64,000 bases of DNA from Heterocephalus glaber. Its lineage: Eukaryota; Chordata; Mammalia; Rodentia; Bathyergidae. Position numbers and translations under genes: made by a program. The stretch is from positions 10,158,943 to 10,222,942 of the forward strand of contig NW_004624781.1 of the NCBI RefSeq assembly GCF_000247695.1. The letters run 5' to 3'. The notes beneath the pieces were generated by a model. That model had not been told where the DNA came from and did not search any database. It saw nothing but the letters and a program-made list of their open reading frames with translations. Positions 35,682 to 48,420 of this stretch are shown here, piece by piece; the stretch's first letter is position 1, and each line of letters starts with the position of its first letter.

Positions 35682-35904
35682 CACTATTCCATTGTTTTTG
35701 TTAGTATAACTTTATTATTCCAGGAGACTCTTGCTCTGGAAAAATATAACTTGATTGCTAGTTATAGGAACTTACTGAAAAATCCAGCAACTCTTCAGTA
35801 AAATCATCAACTGTTAAGGCCTTAATACATTGAGTCCCTCACTTCAAAATCCTCACCTTGTGGTTTCCAATAATAATGGCTTCCTTTGCCATAATCCTTC
35901 CCTA

Positions 35905-35986
35905 GTTTTTTTTTGTACCAGGGATCGAACTCGGGACCTTGCACTTTGAGGGAGGTGACGGAATCACTGAGCTAAATCCCCGGCCC
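35905..35986 (-). mobile_element. ID SINE, second copy
   Basis: Identical to 25853-25934, including its target-site duplication. Confidence 0.94.
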
Positions 35987-36180
35987 TCCTTCCCCAATTT
36001 TAATCAAGCTCACCCTTTCCTCTGCTTTACAAGACCTACCTCAGTATGACCTCCTAACTCTCAGTAAAATCCTACCTTGTTTTACTGCTTGAAGTCACCA
36101 TGAAAGCTCTGTGGAAGTAGTGTTCTCTCGTATCCATGTAAGCAATAAGCTTGGCTTTGTCCTATCAACAGGAGTCTGTG

Positions 36181-36277
36181 GGCCAGGGATGTAGCTCAGT
36201 GGTGCCACTGCTTGCCTCACAAGCGCAGGCAAGGTCCTGGGTTCCATGCCCAGTACCAAAACCAAACCAAAACAAAA
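36181..36277 (+). mobile_element. ID SINE, second copy
   Basis: Identical to 26129-26225. Confidence 0.93.
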
Positions 36278-36586
36278 ACCCCCCAGGAGATTGTATTGTT
36301 TGGAAAGCTAGTATTTGACCCAATTTTAAGTCTTTGCATCTTATTATCATGATTATGTTTTATCTCTTTCCTGTTTTTCTATAGGATTATTTGCCTCTGT
36401 GTTTTCAAAAATATTTTGTATATTAAGGGTATCATTTCTTGTGATACGTTACTAATATTTATTCTAATTTGTCTTTTGTGGATTTTTTTATTGTAATTTT
36501 ATTTTACATAGGCAGATTTATCAGCTTCTTACTGTGTCTGAGTGTTGCTCTATGGGAAAATTCTCCCCAGTCACAGTTTATAAGTG

Positions 36587-36946
36587 TGTCTTAGTCACCT
36601 TCTTAGTTGCTGGTACAAAATACTGGTCACCTGCAATTTAAAGGAGAGGTTTATTTTGGCTTAGGTTTTAGGGTTTCAGTACTTGCATGGTCAGCCGTAT
36701 GGGGGAAGGGCCTGGGTGGAGGAAAGCTGCTCACAGCATGGTGGACAGGAAGCAGAGAGTGAAGAGAGGATGAGAGCAGGGAGAGACACCCTTCCAGGTC
36801 ATGCTTGCAGTGGCTCCCCTGCCCTGCCTAGACCCTACCTCCTAATAGCAAATCCGCTGTAGTGCTTCCACGGTGCAATCCTCTTCCAAAAGCCCTGCCT
36901 GTGAGCTCATGAAGCTTTGTGGGGACAACTAGATATAAACCACAGC
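36587..36946 (+). mobile_element. interspersed repeat, second copy
   Basis: Identical to 26535-26894. Confidence 0.6.
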
Positions 36947-38219
36947 GCAGAGGAATCCACGATGCTTTCTTCAAATGCTTGTGGTCGTGTGAATTGATCT
37001 GTTATCTGCATTGAATGTATCTTGATACATAATGAGAATAAAAGATTTGCTAATTTTATCTTTTTTCATATGGCTGTTGAATTGAGTTATCCCCAGTACT
37101 GGGATATTCTAAAGTCTAGTTTGTCCTTAACTGATTTTACATGTCCTTATGCTGATTCACAAAAAATAGCCAATAAGAAAAAAACAAGCCAACTCTAAAG
37201 TTGACTTGGGAGATGAAATGTGTGGACTAATTCCCCCTCCAAAATATTTTTGCCAAAAAAGGAACACTAAAGGGATGCTTACCTTATAAACCACTTAAAA
37301 AAATAAAAGTGAAAACAACTCTGGGTAGTAGTTGAAACTGAGGCTCATGACAAAGATGATACTTAAATCTCTGAGAGGTAAGATAGAAAATATTTCTAAA
37401 TTTTATTAAGACAACTGGCTAGCATTTTAGAAAGAGAATTTTTGACTTGTTTGTATACATACGTGATGATATAGTCAGAGGAAAATTGAGACCTTCCCTT
37501 TGGGCCCAGGGACTTACTAGCTTAATACTTCATGTAAGTAGACTCCTTTCGGAGGATCACCAGAATGAATTAGAAAGATACTAAACCTAAAGGAATGCAC
37601 AATTTTATTGTGATCAATCATGTTGATGTAAGAGTAAACAGTAAACATGATTGATTGACTAGGATGCAGTAGAGAAGCAAACTTAGCTCTGCACAAATGA
37701 AGTGCTTAACTTAGCAGTGCTCTGCTGTCCAGCTGTGCTGAGTGACCAGCGGAGTGCTGCAGTGCCGGGAACTCCTGGTGCACATATTCTCTGCCCCTGG
37801 CCTGGAAGCAGCTGCTCCCTCTGTTCCAGCAGTCTGTCCAGCTGGAAGTCAGCTGATGGGTGTAAGTGTGCAGTACCTTCTGGCTTCCCCACCCCCAGGC
37901 CCAGCTCTCTAGGCCAACCATAGCTGAAGGCAGCCATAAAGAAGGCTGGCTTTTGTCTGTTTAAAAACGTTGATGTAGATGTGTGTGTTCTTTGTCATTA
38001 GGTCTAACCCAATGTACACAAATGCCAGATGTGTTGCAGTGCAACTACAGGAACTGCAGGATCCGAGAAAACCTTGAAAGGAGTGAATGGGAGGAGGGAA
38101 AGGACTGGCAGTCACTAGAGGAAGATTTGAGGGAAGAGGAGCTTTTTTATTTTTATTTTTTCTTGGCTTTGTTTCTGAAGATGAGAGTGATTTGAGGCAA
38201 TTATACTGAGGGAAAGGAA

Positions 38220-38327
38220 ACTAGAGCCACACACCTGTAACCCAGAACTCTGGGAGGGTGAGGCAGGAGGATCACAAATTGAAGCCAACAATCTAGGTGA
38301 CTTAACAACTTAGTTAGGCCCTGGCTC

Positions 38328-38364
<37 letters not shown>

Positions 38365-38404
38365 TTCATAATAATAATAATTTAATCCCCCATACTGCAA
38401 AAAA
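38220..38404 (+). mobile_element. B1/ID composite SINE with (AAT)n, second copy
   Basis: Identical to 28168-28352, including the (AAT)n length. An unstable microsatellite of identical length in both copies argues that they are the same DNA. Confidence 0.85.
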
Positions 38405-39506
38405 GAAGTTTAAGACAGAGGAGAAAATTCTTTCTATAATCTCATCAATAACAACTTCAATTATCGCTCAAGGTACTAATTCCAGACTTTTCCTGCAAGA
38501 CCCATATTATAACTACCTACAGGACTTTAGCCTCATCTGTGGTGTCTTAAAGGAGTCTTGATTAGTGTACTTAATAAATAATTTGAATTATTTTAAACCC
38601 ATACCACCTAATAGCAGGGAACAAGTTATAAAGGATGAAGTCCAGAGTCTGGATAACATAAGGATTAGTCTCCAATAGATAGGAATGAGTGAGGAGTAAG
38701 AGTAAGTCATGATACAAGAGAATTAGTGTTCAAAATGCAGCAAGAAGAAGCATCTTTTTCTACAAATTTTATGCACACCCTGCCCTTTTGGGCATTAGTA
38801 CAAATGTCCTTTTCTGACTGGAGGTGGGAGGTACTTCTGGTTTTAGTAAAAGGAAGCCAGGTCTCATGCTCCACCTATTGGTTGACTGAACTTGGGGGAA
38901 CTGCCCCTACAGAGCCACTTCTGAAAACTTACCAAGCTGAACTCTGTGAATTAAAGTGGCTCTTCTACTTTGAGCCTGAAAGAGTTGCCCACAGGTTTGG
39001 CTTGCTCTTATTTACTGGTAGAGCTGTAATGTACAATGAGTTGGCTTGGCCTAAAGGACTGGGAAGAGAGTAGACAAACTAGAGAGGTGCTGTGTGTTAG
39101 AGGGTGTGGAGCAGAGAGAGGGCTGAGGATGGTGTGTGATGGGAGAAGTTATTGACCAACTATCTGCAGGAGTGACCTGGTAGCATCAAGGTCTCACCTG
39201 ACATTAATAACTTACTTTCCTGTTTCTTGTAACTACAATAACTTTATTAATTCAGTAGTACTACTGAAAAGTGATTATCTAAGTTTTCCCAGGGATGTGT
39301 GCATTTCAAACAGCTTGCTTTAATATCACTGATTCAGGAACAGTCAACATTTGTACTGTCACCCTTTGTTATTTGAGGCTACAAATCATTGGATATCAGA
39401 GTAAAATGCAAGCAGTTTCCTGTCACCTCACCATGCTTATTTTTTCTTAGCCTTTGGTTGAGAAAGCAAAGAGCACTGGCTCTCCTCAGAGCGATCTTGA
39501 GGACGG

Positions 39507-39742
39507 CTTCTAGAAAGAGACTGGCAGGGTGTGAATCTTAGCTCCAATATTTAAGCTCTGCGATCCTCAAGTCATTCACTCTCTTTCTGCCTCATTCCCG
39601 TCAACCTGTATCATGTGCATGATGACAGCACTGGCGCTCTGTACTGTGAGGATGAAATGAGACAATCCATGCAACAATCCCTTGCCCAGGGTCCAGGATC
39701 TAGTCAACACTGTGTGCATTAGAGCTTGAAAGGAACTCCTGA
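39507..39742 (+). mobile_element. MIR SINE, second copy
   Basis: Identical to 29455-29690. Confidence 0.75.
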
Positions 39743-40987
39743 GAGCATTTATAGCAGAGTGGCAAACCTCTGGCTTTGTTTCACATCACTCTTTCCCATC
39801 AGCACCAGGCCTGAAATAAGACTAGTCTCACAAAGTAATGTTTGCCACAGTCACATTTTCAGGAGCAGATGATTTTGTGTATTTGCCTGAGGGACAAATA
39901 GACTTCCTGGTCTCAGGCTATCATCCTGCGTTTGTAGGGTCAGTGTCAGGAGTTTAGTGTGAGTCTGGGTGAAATGCATATGGCCCAAACCTGTTTGAAA
40001 ACACTGCGGAACCAGACCACTGACGTTATAGCCTTTATGTTTAATTTGCTTACCCTTATTCTCTTGGTGTTAAATATGCTCTGGCTATTGTTCTCTGTTT
40101 AGGTAAGGGAGGAAGATAAAGAGCCTCTATCCTGAGAAACCCTGGATTATGAAAAATCCACAGTGGCTATAGACCAACTGTCCAGATGCCCTTGGGCAAC
40201 TGGTGGCCATTGAAACCCAGGGCCATGTAGCTCACCCAACCTGTTACAACTGAAGTTGATAGACCAATTTAAAAAAGTATTTTTCCATTCCCTTTGACAG
40301 GCACAAGGGGACATATGTTCATTTAGAGGCCAAGAGAATCAATGTTGCCCTGAGCTCCATGTGGAATGAAAGGCTCTGCCGCAGTGTAGGCCATGAGAAA
40401 ATGTCACTGACCTGGATTCTCTGCTGAACCAACACCATTAAGAGCTACTGACCCAGTTTCCACATGACCTTCACTTTCCCTTTTTGAATTTGGATTACCT
40501 AGGTTACCACAGGTACTAAGAGACAGGGGTTCTGTTATTCAAAAGACTTGGTGTGATTTGCTCTAACACTCTGTTAGGAACAGTTGAGATTTAGGACTGA
40601 GCCTGAGATGCTCTTGGATAGTATGGCACATAGACCAAATTCTTTATTTTGAGGAAATTTGGCTAAAACAAATGTCATTTTTACCCCGTGTTACCTTTTA
40701 GTCCCTGGTGGTGGCCCCTGAGGCCGTTGTGGGGGTGGGGCAAGGTGAGCGCTTAGGGTAGATTGGTAGAAATGGTGCATGCTGGGTACAGTATGGGTTG
40801 GTGGGGAGTGGACTGAGGTGCAAGGCACCCTGGGTAGGATGACAGTGTAGAGCCCCTTTAAAGAATGGCTGTTTATTTAAGGAATAGCCTGTCAGTGTTG
40901 GTTTGTTTGGGAGAGCAGTGAGGCACATGTGTCACCACTCAGAACCTCTGCTCCCTGGTCTGGACAGTTCAGCTGTACATCCAAATA

Positions 40988-41159
40988 CAGTCGTGTGTCT
41001 CTTAACAAAGGGGACATATTCTGAGAAACGTGTCACTGGGCAATTTCTTCATTGTGCAGCATCATACTTAACTAAGTCAGCTACTGTGTCAACCCTGTGT
41101 ATGATCTGGGGGGCCACTGCTGTGTGTGTGGCTCATCATTGACCATAATGTTGCTCAGC
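40988..41159. mobile_element. short Tigger-type element, second copy
   Basis: Identical to 30936-31107. Confidence 0.65.
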
Positions 41160-41303
41160 CCCTCAGCAGAGCCCAACTCACCTGTATTACAGAGCACCCC
41201 TCTTGGGGTTTACCCTCATGGCAAGCAGCTGATACAGTCCTGAAAGGAGTTGCCATAACTGGGGTCTTTCCCACATCATGGCATTTTTAGGGGCTTCAGG
41301 TGG

Positions 41304-42239
41304 CCTTTCCAAGGCTGCCCACTGCCGCCATGCTGAGAGGAGAAACAGAAGGCTCCACAGTGACAGGCTGCCTGCCTGCTCTGAGTCCGCACATGGGCTC
41401 GGCCTCAGAGCCTGGATGGTGTTGGCACCCAGTAAAAGGCCTGGGAGGGACCACTGGCGGACATAATGTGACTTTACGGAGGCGATTACTGTGTTCTGGA
41501 ATTAGGTAGAGACAGTAGTTGCACATCTTTGTGAATACACTAAAAGCCATTGGACGGCACCCTTTTTAAGGGAGAATTTTTATAGTATGTGGATTATATC
41601 TCAATGAAAACAACTCTGAGTCTATCAGAAGGGAAAGGAGGAGGAAGCTGGTGTGACTTCAGCTCTTCCCGTCACAGTATAGCCACCGTAATTATGTTAT
41701 TATGTCACCTTATCTCCTGGCCAAGGCAAACACCATAAAATCAAAGCCATTTGAGCAACCGTGCCCCACAGTTTCTGGGAATCTCTGGGGCTAGTTTTGG
41801 TACGAGTTCAGTCACTTAGTCCCAGTGCAGGTAAAAACAGGAGCAGTACACGAGGCGGAAGTTGGGCTCAGTGCCTGTACACAATAGCACAAGCAAGTGA
41901 GAATTACCATGAGAACAGCACGTTTCTGAGTCACTGGTGAACAGGTAAACAGAAGGAAGTCAGGGGGGTTACAGCGCTGTGTGCAGTAATGTTGTGCTGA
42001 GGGGGAGACCAGCACTGTGTTCCCCTCATTGTTGTGCTCACGAGAGGCTCAAGAGGGGCCCCCATTCAATCAAGTAACCTCATATTCTAAAGGCAGTGTG
42101 GCTGCACCAACTTGTTAGGAGAGCTTCCTACAGCCACAGTAATACCTGGAGCCTACTGAGGGTGTGGACCCTCACCAGGATCCCCCTGGAATGAGTGGGA
42201 AATTCAACAGAGGAATGTCCAGGGTATACTGCCTGCACC
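41304..42239. other. unique sequence beyond the overlap; no gene
   Basis: Overlapping short ORFs at 41278-41550 on both strands have no known motif. 41575-41625 resembles a generic repeat 3' phrase (TGTGGATTATATCTCAATGAAAAC). Confidence 0.4.
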
Positions 42240-42405
42240 TGTCAAACCTAAAGGGAGTCATATACCCTGCCTGAGCCTCAGTTTCTTCATCGGGAGGATA
42301 GCAATATTAGTAGCTCATTCCTGATAAGATTACAATGAAGATAAAATTAGTTACTGCATATGCACACTGTCTGGCACACAGTGAGGTGTCAAAAATACAG
42401 TCGTT
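42240..42405 (+). mobile_element. MIR SINE
   Basis: CCTGAGCCTCAGTTTCTTCATC, TGAAGATAAAATTAGTTACTGC and CTGTCTGGCACACAGTGAGG, in MIR order. Confidence 0.8.
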
Positions 42406-42863
42406 CTCCTTGGCTAAGAGGTTGCTTGGGGAGGTAGTACGGCCTTATTGAACAGAGACAGTGCAGTGCCAGAAAGTATTTCTTCTGAGAGCACTGGTCA
42501 TGCTCGCCAGCTCTGTTGAAGGAATCCCTATTTTGTGACCTGGGCTAATAGACCAACAGAGTTGTCATAGAGATTGTATGCAGAGGAACATGAAGCAAAG
42601 CAGAGTATGGGGGCTTCCGGAGCCCCTCTCCAGAAAGCCCAGGGTGCAGACTGTCTCCTGCCTTGTCTTCCGACATGATGAGCTGCCTCATGATGTCCTA
42701 CCTGGCTCATAAATCACATTTTCTTTCTGTAGAAATCCCAGGCTCCTTTCTGTGAGGGATGAAGCCCTTGAGACTGGTCCAAGTCCCTGCCTGCCCTCCC
42801 TTCTGCTGGTCCTTCCTTCAGTCAGCCTTTCCCCTGCCCTGGTTGTGCCCTGCAGGGATCCTC

Positions 42864-43342
42864 TGGCTATGGGTTGGATGTGGTTTGTCCCCCAAAAGTG
42901 TATGTGCTGGAAGCCTGGTCCCAGTATGATGAGGCTGAGGTGGTAGAACCTTTAGAAGGTGGGGCCTCATGGAAGATGCCTAGTCCTGGGGCCCCATCTC
43001 TCTAATGGATTAATCTCGGAGCAATGGGAGTTTGACTGACTGGGTCCGATCTGTTAAGAGTGGATTAGAGTTCTCGCGAGAGCATGGGATGTTATAAACG
43101 AGCAAGCCTGGCTCTTCTCTGTGTCCTGCTTTCTTCTCACACACATGCCCCTTCTGGTCAGGGCTGATTCCCATTCTGCTGCTCTGCCAGGCTGTGATGA
43201 AGCTGGCAGACCTTTGGTAGGATGTCACTGCCATACTGTTTCAATCTCCAGCCACCACAATTATGAGTCAAGTAAACCTCTTCCCTTATATACAATCTAG
43301 CCTCCGTTATTTTGTTATAGCCATACAAAGCCATCTATGACA
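42864..43342 (+). mobile_element. MaLR-type LTR (MST/MLT1-like), solo
   Basis: Begins TGG, ends CA. Contains GTGGTTTGTCCCCCAAAAG, AGAAGGTGGGGCCTCATGG, GAGTTCTCGCGAGAGCATGGG and, near the 3' end, GAGTCAAGTAAACCTCTTCCC. This order is characteristic of mammalian ERVL-MaLR LTRs. No internal coding region adjoins it, so it is a solo LTR. Confidence 0.82.
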
Positions 43343-43892
43343 CCTGTGTGCCTCTGGACGTGCCAGTCCCTTGTCCCTTGGCCCAGATTACCCTGACCCC
43401 TCACCTCCCATTGCTGCTCATCCTTGAAGGTCAGTTTCAACTGCTGCTGCTTCCAGAACCTCAACGGGAGCCTTTTAGTTCTTCCAGCCATCACAACCAC
43501 ACATGACTCCTCCTTAGTTCCCTTCACCATTACTAACCCATCAGTAATATTTTGCACATATTCAATAAGTGATAATTCCTTAGAAATGTTTCAGAATCTG
43601 CCTCCCTTGCAATGTCCACAATAAGTTTGTGTATGTGTTTACTTTATTGCTGATTCTGTGCATGCCAAGAAGTACTGCCCTTCTTCATTTTACAGGCTGG
43701 TGGTTATGTTTCCTGCACCCACCTTCTCCTAGAAATGCAGGTAAACATACTTGTGTGAATGCAGTTGTCATGCCATGGTTTACTATTTCTGTCATTCTTT
43801 CTTTCTCCCCAAGATAAGTTGTAAATCCCTTTCCTTCTGGCCTAACATATGCCCAGTCACCCCTTCTCACCCTAGCAGTCTTTTTTCTAACT
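43343..43892. other. non-coding; no gene recognised
   Basis: Short ORFs on both strands have no known motif. Confidence 0.4.
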
Positions 43893-44090
43893 GTGGTCAT
43901 GTGGCACGTGACTGTGGTTCAGTCAGTGACCATCGACACGTGACAGTGGCTCCCTCGAGGCTGTGTCACCTAGTGATGTCATAGCTGTCTTAGTTTGTAT
44001 AAGCATACGCTGTGATAGTCACACAATGACAAAACTGCTGAGTGATATATTTCTCAGACTATGTCCCTGTCATTAAGTGATGCTTGACTG
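43893..44090. mobile_element. Tigger-type short element (MITE-like)
   Basis: The left end, GGTCATGTGGCACGTGAC, pairs with the reverse complement of the right end, CAGTCAAGCATCACTTAATGAC, as a terminal inverted repeat. The internal TAGTCACACAATGACAAAACTGC and TTTCTCAGACTATGTCCCTGTC belong to the same family as 17144-18386. It is about 200 bp long, an internally deleted copy. Confidence 0.72.
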
Positions 44091-45151
44091 TGTATCCGAA
44101 GACATTACACATGATTCTCTGGTTGTTGAGACAGTACATGAAAGTGAATAAGCACACATTAGAATCTGGCAGAAGAAGGTTGTATGGCCAGGATGCATTT
44201 ACCTTAATTGTCTTCATTGGGTACAAGATGGAGACATGCTGATTAAATTACGAGAAAATGAAATATTAAGAATCTATCTCCTTGCCCATAGGTATTTTCT
44301 CTTGGAGAACAGGGCTATCATTTATCCAGCTCTGTGTCTCTAGTGCAGCAGCATTTCGAGATTCCCTACTAAAAGTTTATCCCAAGAATGAATGAGTGAA
44401 TGAATTGGTAAAGATAGGATGACTAACATGTAGGATGATCTTAGGCTTGAAGATAATTGTGAGAATTACAATGATTATTTTTATGTGGTTCCAAGCAGGA
44501 AGTACTGCAAAGGCATCAGCCCTTTTCTTGGAGGAGATAATGTACAATGTTTACAGATGACAAAGAGAAAGCAAGCTATTTTTAAAGTTTGCCATTTTTT
44601 TAAGGTTAATGATCTGCAGAATGAAAACCATAGGCGCCAGGAAATTGAAGTGTAAGACACGGGAGGGAAAGGAATGGGAAAAATTACAAAACGGTTTTGA
44701 ATAGGCTCATCCTGGTTCAGGCAGAGTGCATGTAAATGAGGCTGGCATGCCAGTCAGTTGTCTCTGAGGATTTATGAATAACAGGAAAGTAACAAAAGGT
44801 TAGAGAGAGGAAAGCATGGCCCTTATTGTCAAAAAAGGAGAGAAGGAGTTGTATAGAAACTCTCTAATCACTGTTAAATAAATGTTGTATGAACTCTTGG
44901 GCCAGTGAGTTGAAATTCACTTGGAGTCAACAGTGATTCATTATAAATCTTCCCCAAGTTTATTCCGTTTTCAGTAGCTATCAGCAGGTGAGATCAAGGG
45001 TATGCAGTAGGTAGAGTGCACTTGGTATTAAGCAGGCATTAGACAGACCCTCTCATGGTAATTTGGGGACAAGATAGGGAAATGCTTATCTCTTATCTCG
45101 AACTGTGAGTTAGTTTAATCTATAGCTTTTTGAGAGAGAGAACCTAAACAG
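44091..45151. other. A+T-rich non-coding; no gene recognised
   Basis: No ORF of note and no confident repeat seen. Confidence 0.45.
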
Positions 45152-45198
45152 GAAAGCTGCTCACCTCATGGTATCCAGGGAACAGAGAATGGGGCTGT
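45152..45198 (+). mobile_element. fragment of the 26535-26894 repeat class
   Basis: GGAAAGCTGCTCACCTCATGG followed by CCAGGGAACAGAGAATGGGG parallels 26670-26715. Confidence 0.5.
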
Positions 45199-46435
45199 TA
45201 AATCAACAGCCTATAGGTCACAGTTAGACTGCTTTCACTCTGTGTCACTATCAGAGCACCTCTATAGGTGACAGTGTGACCATTGGTATGGCAGTCATTT
45301 TTAGATACACCAGGCTCCGTACCACACTTTTCCCTCTAAGTTGCCAGCACAGGCTGAGTGCCCCACCTACCAGCATGTCTCCTTAAATTTTTGACAATGC
45401 ACCTGTTTGGAAAAGGAGCCCAAGGGAGCATGACAGCCTTCCTGCTGCCCAGGGATGCTTGAGCTCTCCTGTGCTCGGCCCACTTCCTGCGCTGTCTTCT
45501 CTGAGATACCTGTTTCCTTCAACACAGTGGCCATTTTTTGTTGAGTTAGTTTGAAGGGTTTTTGTCCTTTGTTCCCTCATGAAGATCCTCACGTTACACA
45601 GGAACCAAATGATAGCGTTTGCCTGGTGGAGGCAGGGAGTCAGAGAAAAGAAGATGGCACAGTTACTTTCTCAGCCCTGGACAGAAGGTAGGTGCCTGTA
45701 CGTAGGAAGGGAAGTTGGCTTCCCTGATGCAGCACTAGGAAGGCACTTGAAACAGTTGGTGCAGGGGTACGGGTGGAATCTGTTTGTTAACTCAAGTTTG
45801 ATAATCATTCCTTTGATTCTTGGTTAGAAACAGGGGGCTTGCCCTTTTAAAACAGGCATGGAAATGCCTTTTATTTTGTTCTCATGTTTTCTGCATCGTT
45901 GCTCAGCAGAGAGAAAGCACAGCCTGTTGGTGACATTAATATTAACTTGTACAAAGGGAAACATGAATAATGTTTAGTTCTAGCAGAGAAGAACACATGG
46001 CAATGATGAGAGAAATGTGAGTAAATTATTCTGCCAGTGACTCAGAAATCTGCTGCTTCAAATGAATCATTTGTGGGGCCCAGCAAGTATCACTGCAGAA
46101 GGTACCAATCGAAACAGGGACAAATCTGACATTCTGTAGTAGCTCTTTTTGTCATTTATGGTCCAAAATAGATGAGCCTTGGCACATGCAAGTTTATTGC
46201 TGGAATTAATAAAGGCTGGCCTTAGGCCAGGATTTAGAATAGCTGTTGCAGCTGTCTGAAAGATGGAGAGATGTGGCTACAGGCCTCCTGGGCTCATCCT
46301 CATTCTGTAGGCCCAGATTCAAGCCTGGGCTGGTGTCTCCCTCCATCTGTCCAGCCTCTAGTGGTCTAGTGGGCGCTGTCTTTCCCCGTGATTAGTGAAA
46401 GGCTTCATCTCTACACCTTAGGATGATGTGTCATG
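45199..46435. other. non-coding; no gene recognised
   Basis: Short ORFs near 45383-45827 on both strands have no motif. Confidence 0.4.
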
Positions 46436-46464
46436 ATCTCTCTCTCTCTCTCTCTCTCTCTCTC
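46436..46464. repeat. (CT)n microsatellite
   Basis: About 14 uninterrupted CT units. Confidence 0.95.
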
Positions 46465-47894
46465 CAAACCAAACCACTGTGTTTTTTTCAAGCTCTCCAG
46501 CACAGACTGCCATAAAGGTCACTGATCATTCAGGGACTTCTGTCTCCCATGGGGAAAGGGATTTCCTGCTTGGCCCTGTGTAGTATCTGCCGCTATCCTG
46601 AGTATGGAGCTCAGGAATCTCCTGGCACTTGGGGTTGCAGTCTGAGCTGGGAGGCTGGGAGGCTGGGGGCTTAGGTTCTCACTGTGTTTCTGTTCCAGAT
46701 GGAACGGCACTTCACACTTACCTGGCCTGGTTTCTGCATCTTCGTTGGACTGGGTATCAGAGCCTATCAAATCCTTGTGCAGAGATATTTCCACAGAATG
46801 CAAACCCTTGAGTCAAATTTCATCAAAAATGTTAAGAGTATCTTTAAAACAGACTAAGAGCAACAAGAGTAATCAAATGTATACATTTGAATTGCATTGT
46901 AACTTGAACGGGTAGAATATTTGAACACATTCATTTGTATTTCCTTGTGAACTTATTTTGTAGTCTTGAAAGGGCCTTGTCTGGACTTCTTCCTTGTGCA
47001 TAATGAATTATTTTGTAGAAGTGTAAATACCGGGAGGGTTGCCACTCCTCAACAGTCTTGTCTTAAAATCTGGGCTGTGTTAGCATAGTTCCCGTGTGCC
47101 ACACTGGATTAAAGGCCATGCCAAGTTTAGATGCATCTGCTTGGCATGAAGTCTCATTACAGACTAACTCTTGCTTTTGCAGTGACTAGCCAACGGTAAG
47201 CATGTTGCAATGTAAAAATACCATATTATGCTTTAAGCAATCACTGTGCTATCTGGATGCCTTATTGCCAGATATTTACACACATATGCATATAGATACA
47301 TAACATAATCTTTCAAGCCATACCGATAGTTTTATCAGTGTCTCCTGAAGTCAACAGAAGGGGTGTTGGACTAGAACCACTAAGAGTTACTTATCTCTGT
47401 GGCAAGCTTTTCCTGATACTGAGCAACCAAAGCAAAAACAATAGCATCAGCAATATAATAAGTTACTGAAGGAGATAGAATACTTAACTGTTATTTAATG
47501 ACTCGATTTCAAAACAGCTTCTTGCTCATATTTTTTTCAGGTTTTAATGAGCAAAAGTTATCAATTTAAACTCAGTTTGTGTTAATAAAATAAGATCTAT
47601 ATCTGTTTTAAAACCACTAGGATCCAGGACCAAATGTAATTTGAAAGAAGAGAGGTATTTTCTACTAAAAATGGTTGCAGTCCCTTGAAAGCATGATTCC
47701 TCCTACTTCTGTTGCAGTTCTAGCTTAGGCTACCCTTATGAAAAGGAGTCACCTACTTGATGTGATCTGGGAACACTAGAAGGATCCTTGCTGTTGATGA
47801 GGTTTTCTTTACCAAGAGGTAAAGCCTTTCTTTTGCACAGTTAGGCTGGATAGTTAGGCCATGCTTCATGGAAGTAGAAATTCACACTGAAGTA
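46465..47894. other. A+T-rich non-coding; no gene recognised
   Basis: Two short overlapping ORFs near 46519-46811 on opposite strands, no known motif. Confidence 0.4.
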
Positions 47895-47905
47895 GGAAAG
47901 ATTGA

Positions 47906-48055
47906 CTTTCTTTCTTTTTTTCATTCTTTCTTGTGATGTAATTCAGGCTGGCCTTGAACTCACTATGTATCCCAGGCTGGCCTCGAACTTGTGGTGATCC
48001 TCCTACCTCAGCCTCCCGAGTGCTGGAATTGCAGGCATGTGCTACCACATCCAGT
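47906..48055 (-). mobile_element. B1 SINE, antisense
   Basis: AGGCTGGCCTTGAACTCAC, CAGGCTGGCCTCGAACTTG, CAGCCTCCCGAGTGCTGG and GGCATGTGCTACCAC. The doubled AGGCTGGCC phrase reflects the 29-bp internal duplication typical of B1. Target-site duplication GGAAAGATTGA at 47895-47905 and 48056-48066. Confidence 0.95.
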
Positions 48056-48254
48056 GGAAAGATTGATTTGAAACTTCTCAGAGTCAGTTTTACTGTGAAG
48101 AGCTTTGTATTCGTAAGTGGGGAATTTCAAGGACAATAGAAACTGGAATTTTCTGATTTCCCCAGTGGTTTTGATGAGATAATTTTTTTTTTCAGACACT
48201 GGGGAAAATGATTTTCTGGTGACTAGGGGTATGATGGAGGGGGTTCAGATTCTG

Positions 48255-48420
48255 TAGACTACTGTGACTCTCTGTGCTAAGGGACATTCTCACATTTGTG
48301 ATCTTTTAGTCGTCACAGCAACTTTGCAAGTAGTTACTATCATTTCCAAATAAAAGTTAAGGGAAGGGAGATACTGAAAGATTAAAAAGTTTGCTCAAAA
48401 TGAACTGCACAGTAAAAGGC
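48255..48420 (-). mobile_element. MIR-like SINE, antisense
   Basis: CTGTGCTAAGGGACATTCTC, TCGTCACAGCAACTTTGCAAG, GTTACTATCATTTCC and AAAAAGTTTGCTCAAAATG, in antisense MIR order. Confidence 0.65.

Larger units (their letters stand above)
31352..41303. repeat. right copy of the ~10-kb duplicated block (contig start)
   Basis: Same sequence as 21303-31251 at +10052. It starts at the first base after the gap, inside a 30-T run, and then continues past the point where the left copy stops (41303) into new sequence. A real tandem duplication would not be expected to have both boundaries at the gap. Features inside are listed only briefly below. Confidence 0.97.

Noticed and set aside
21303..41303. 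Genuine segmental duplication
   Set aside because: Both duplicate boundaries coincide with the 100-N gap and the copies are essentially identical, microsatellite included. Contig overlap is the simpler explanation. I cannot exclude it without reads.
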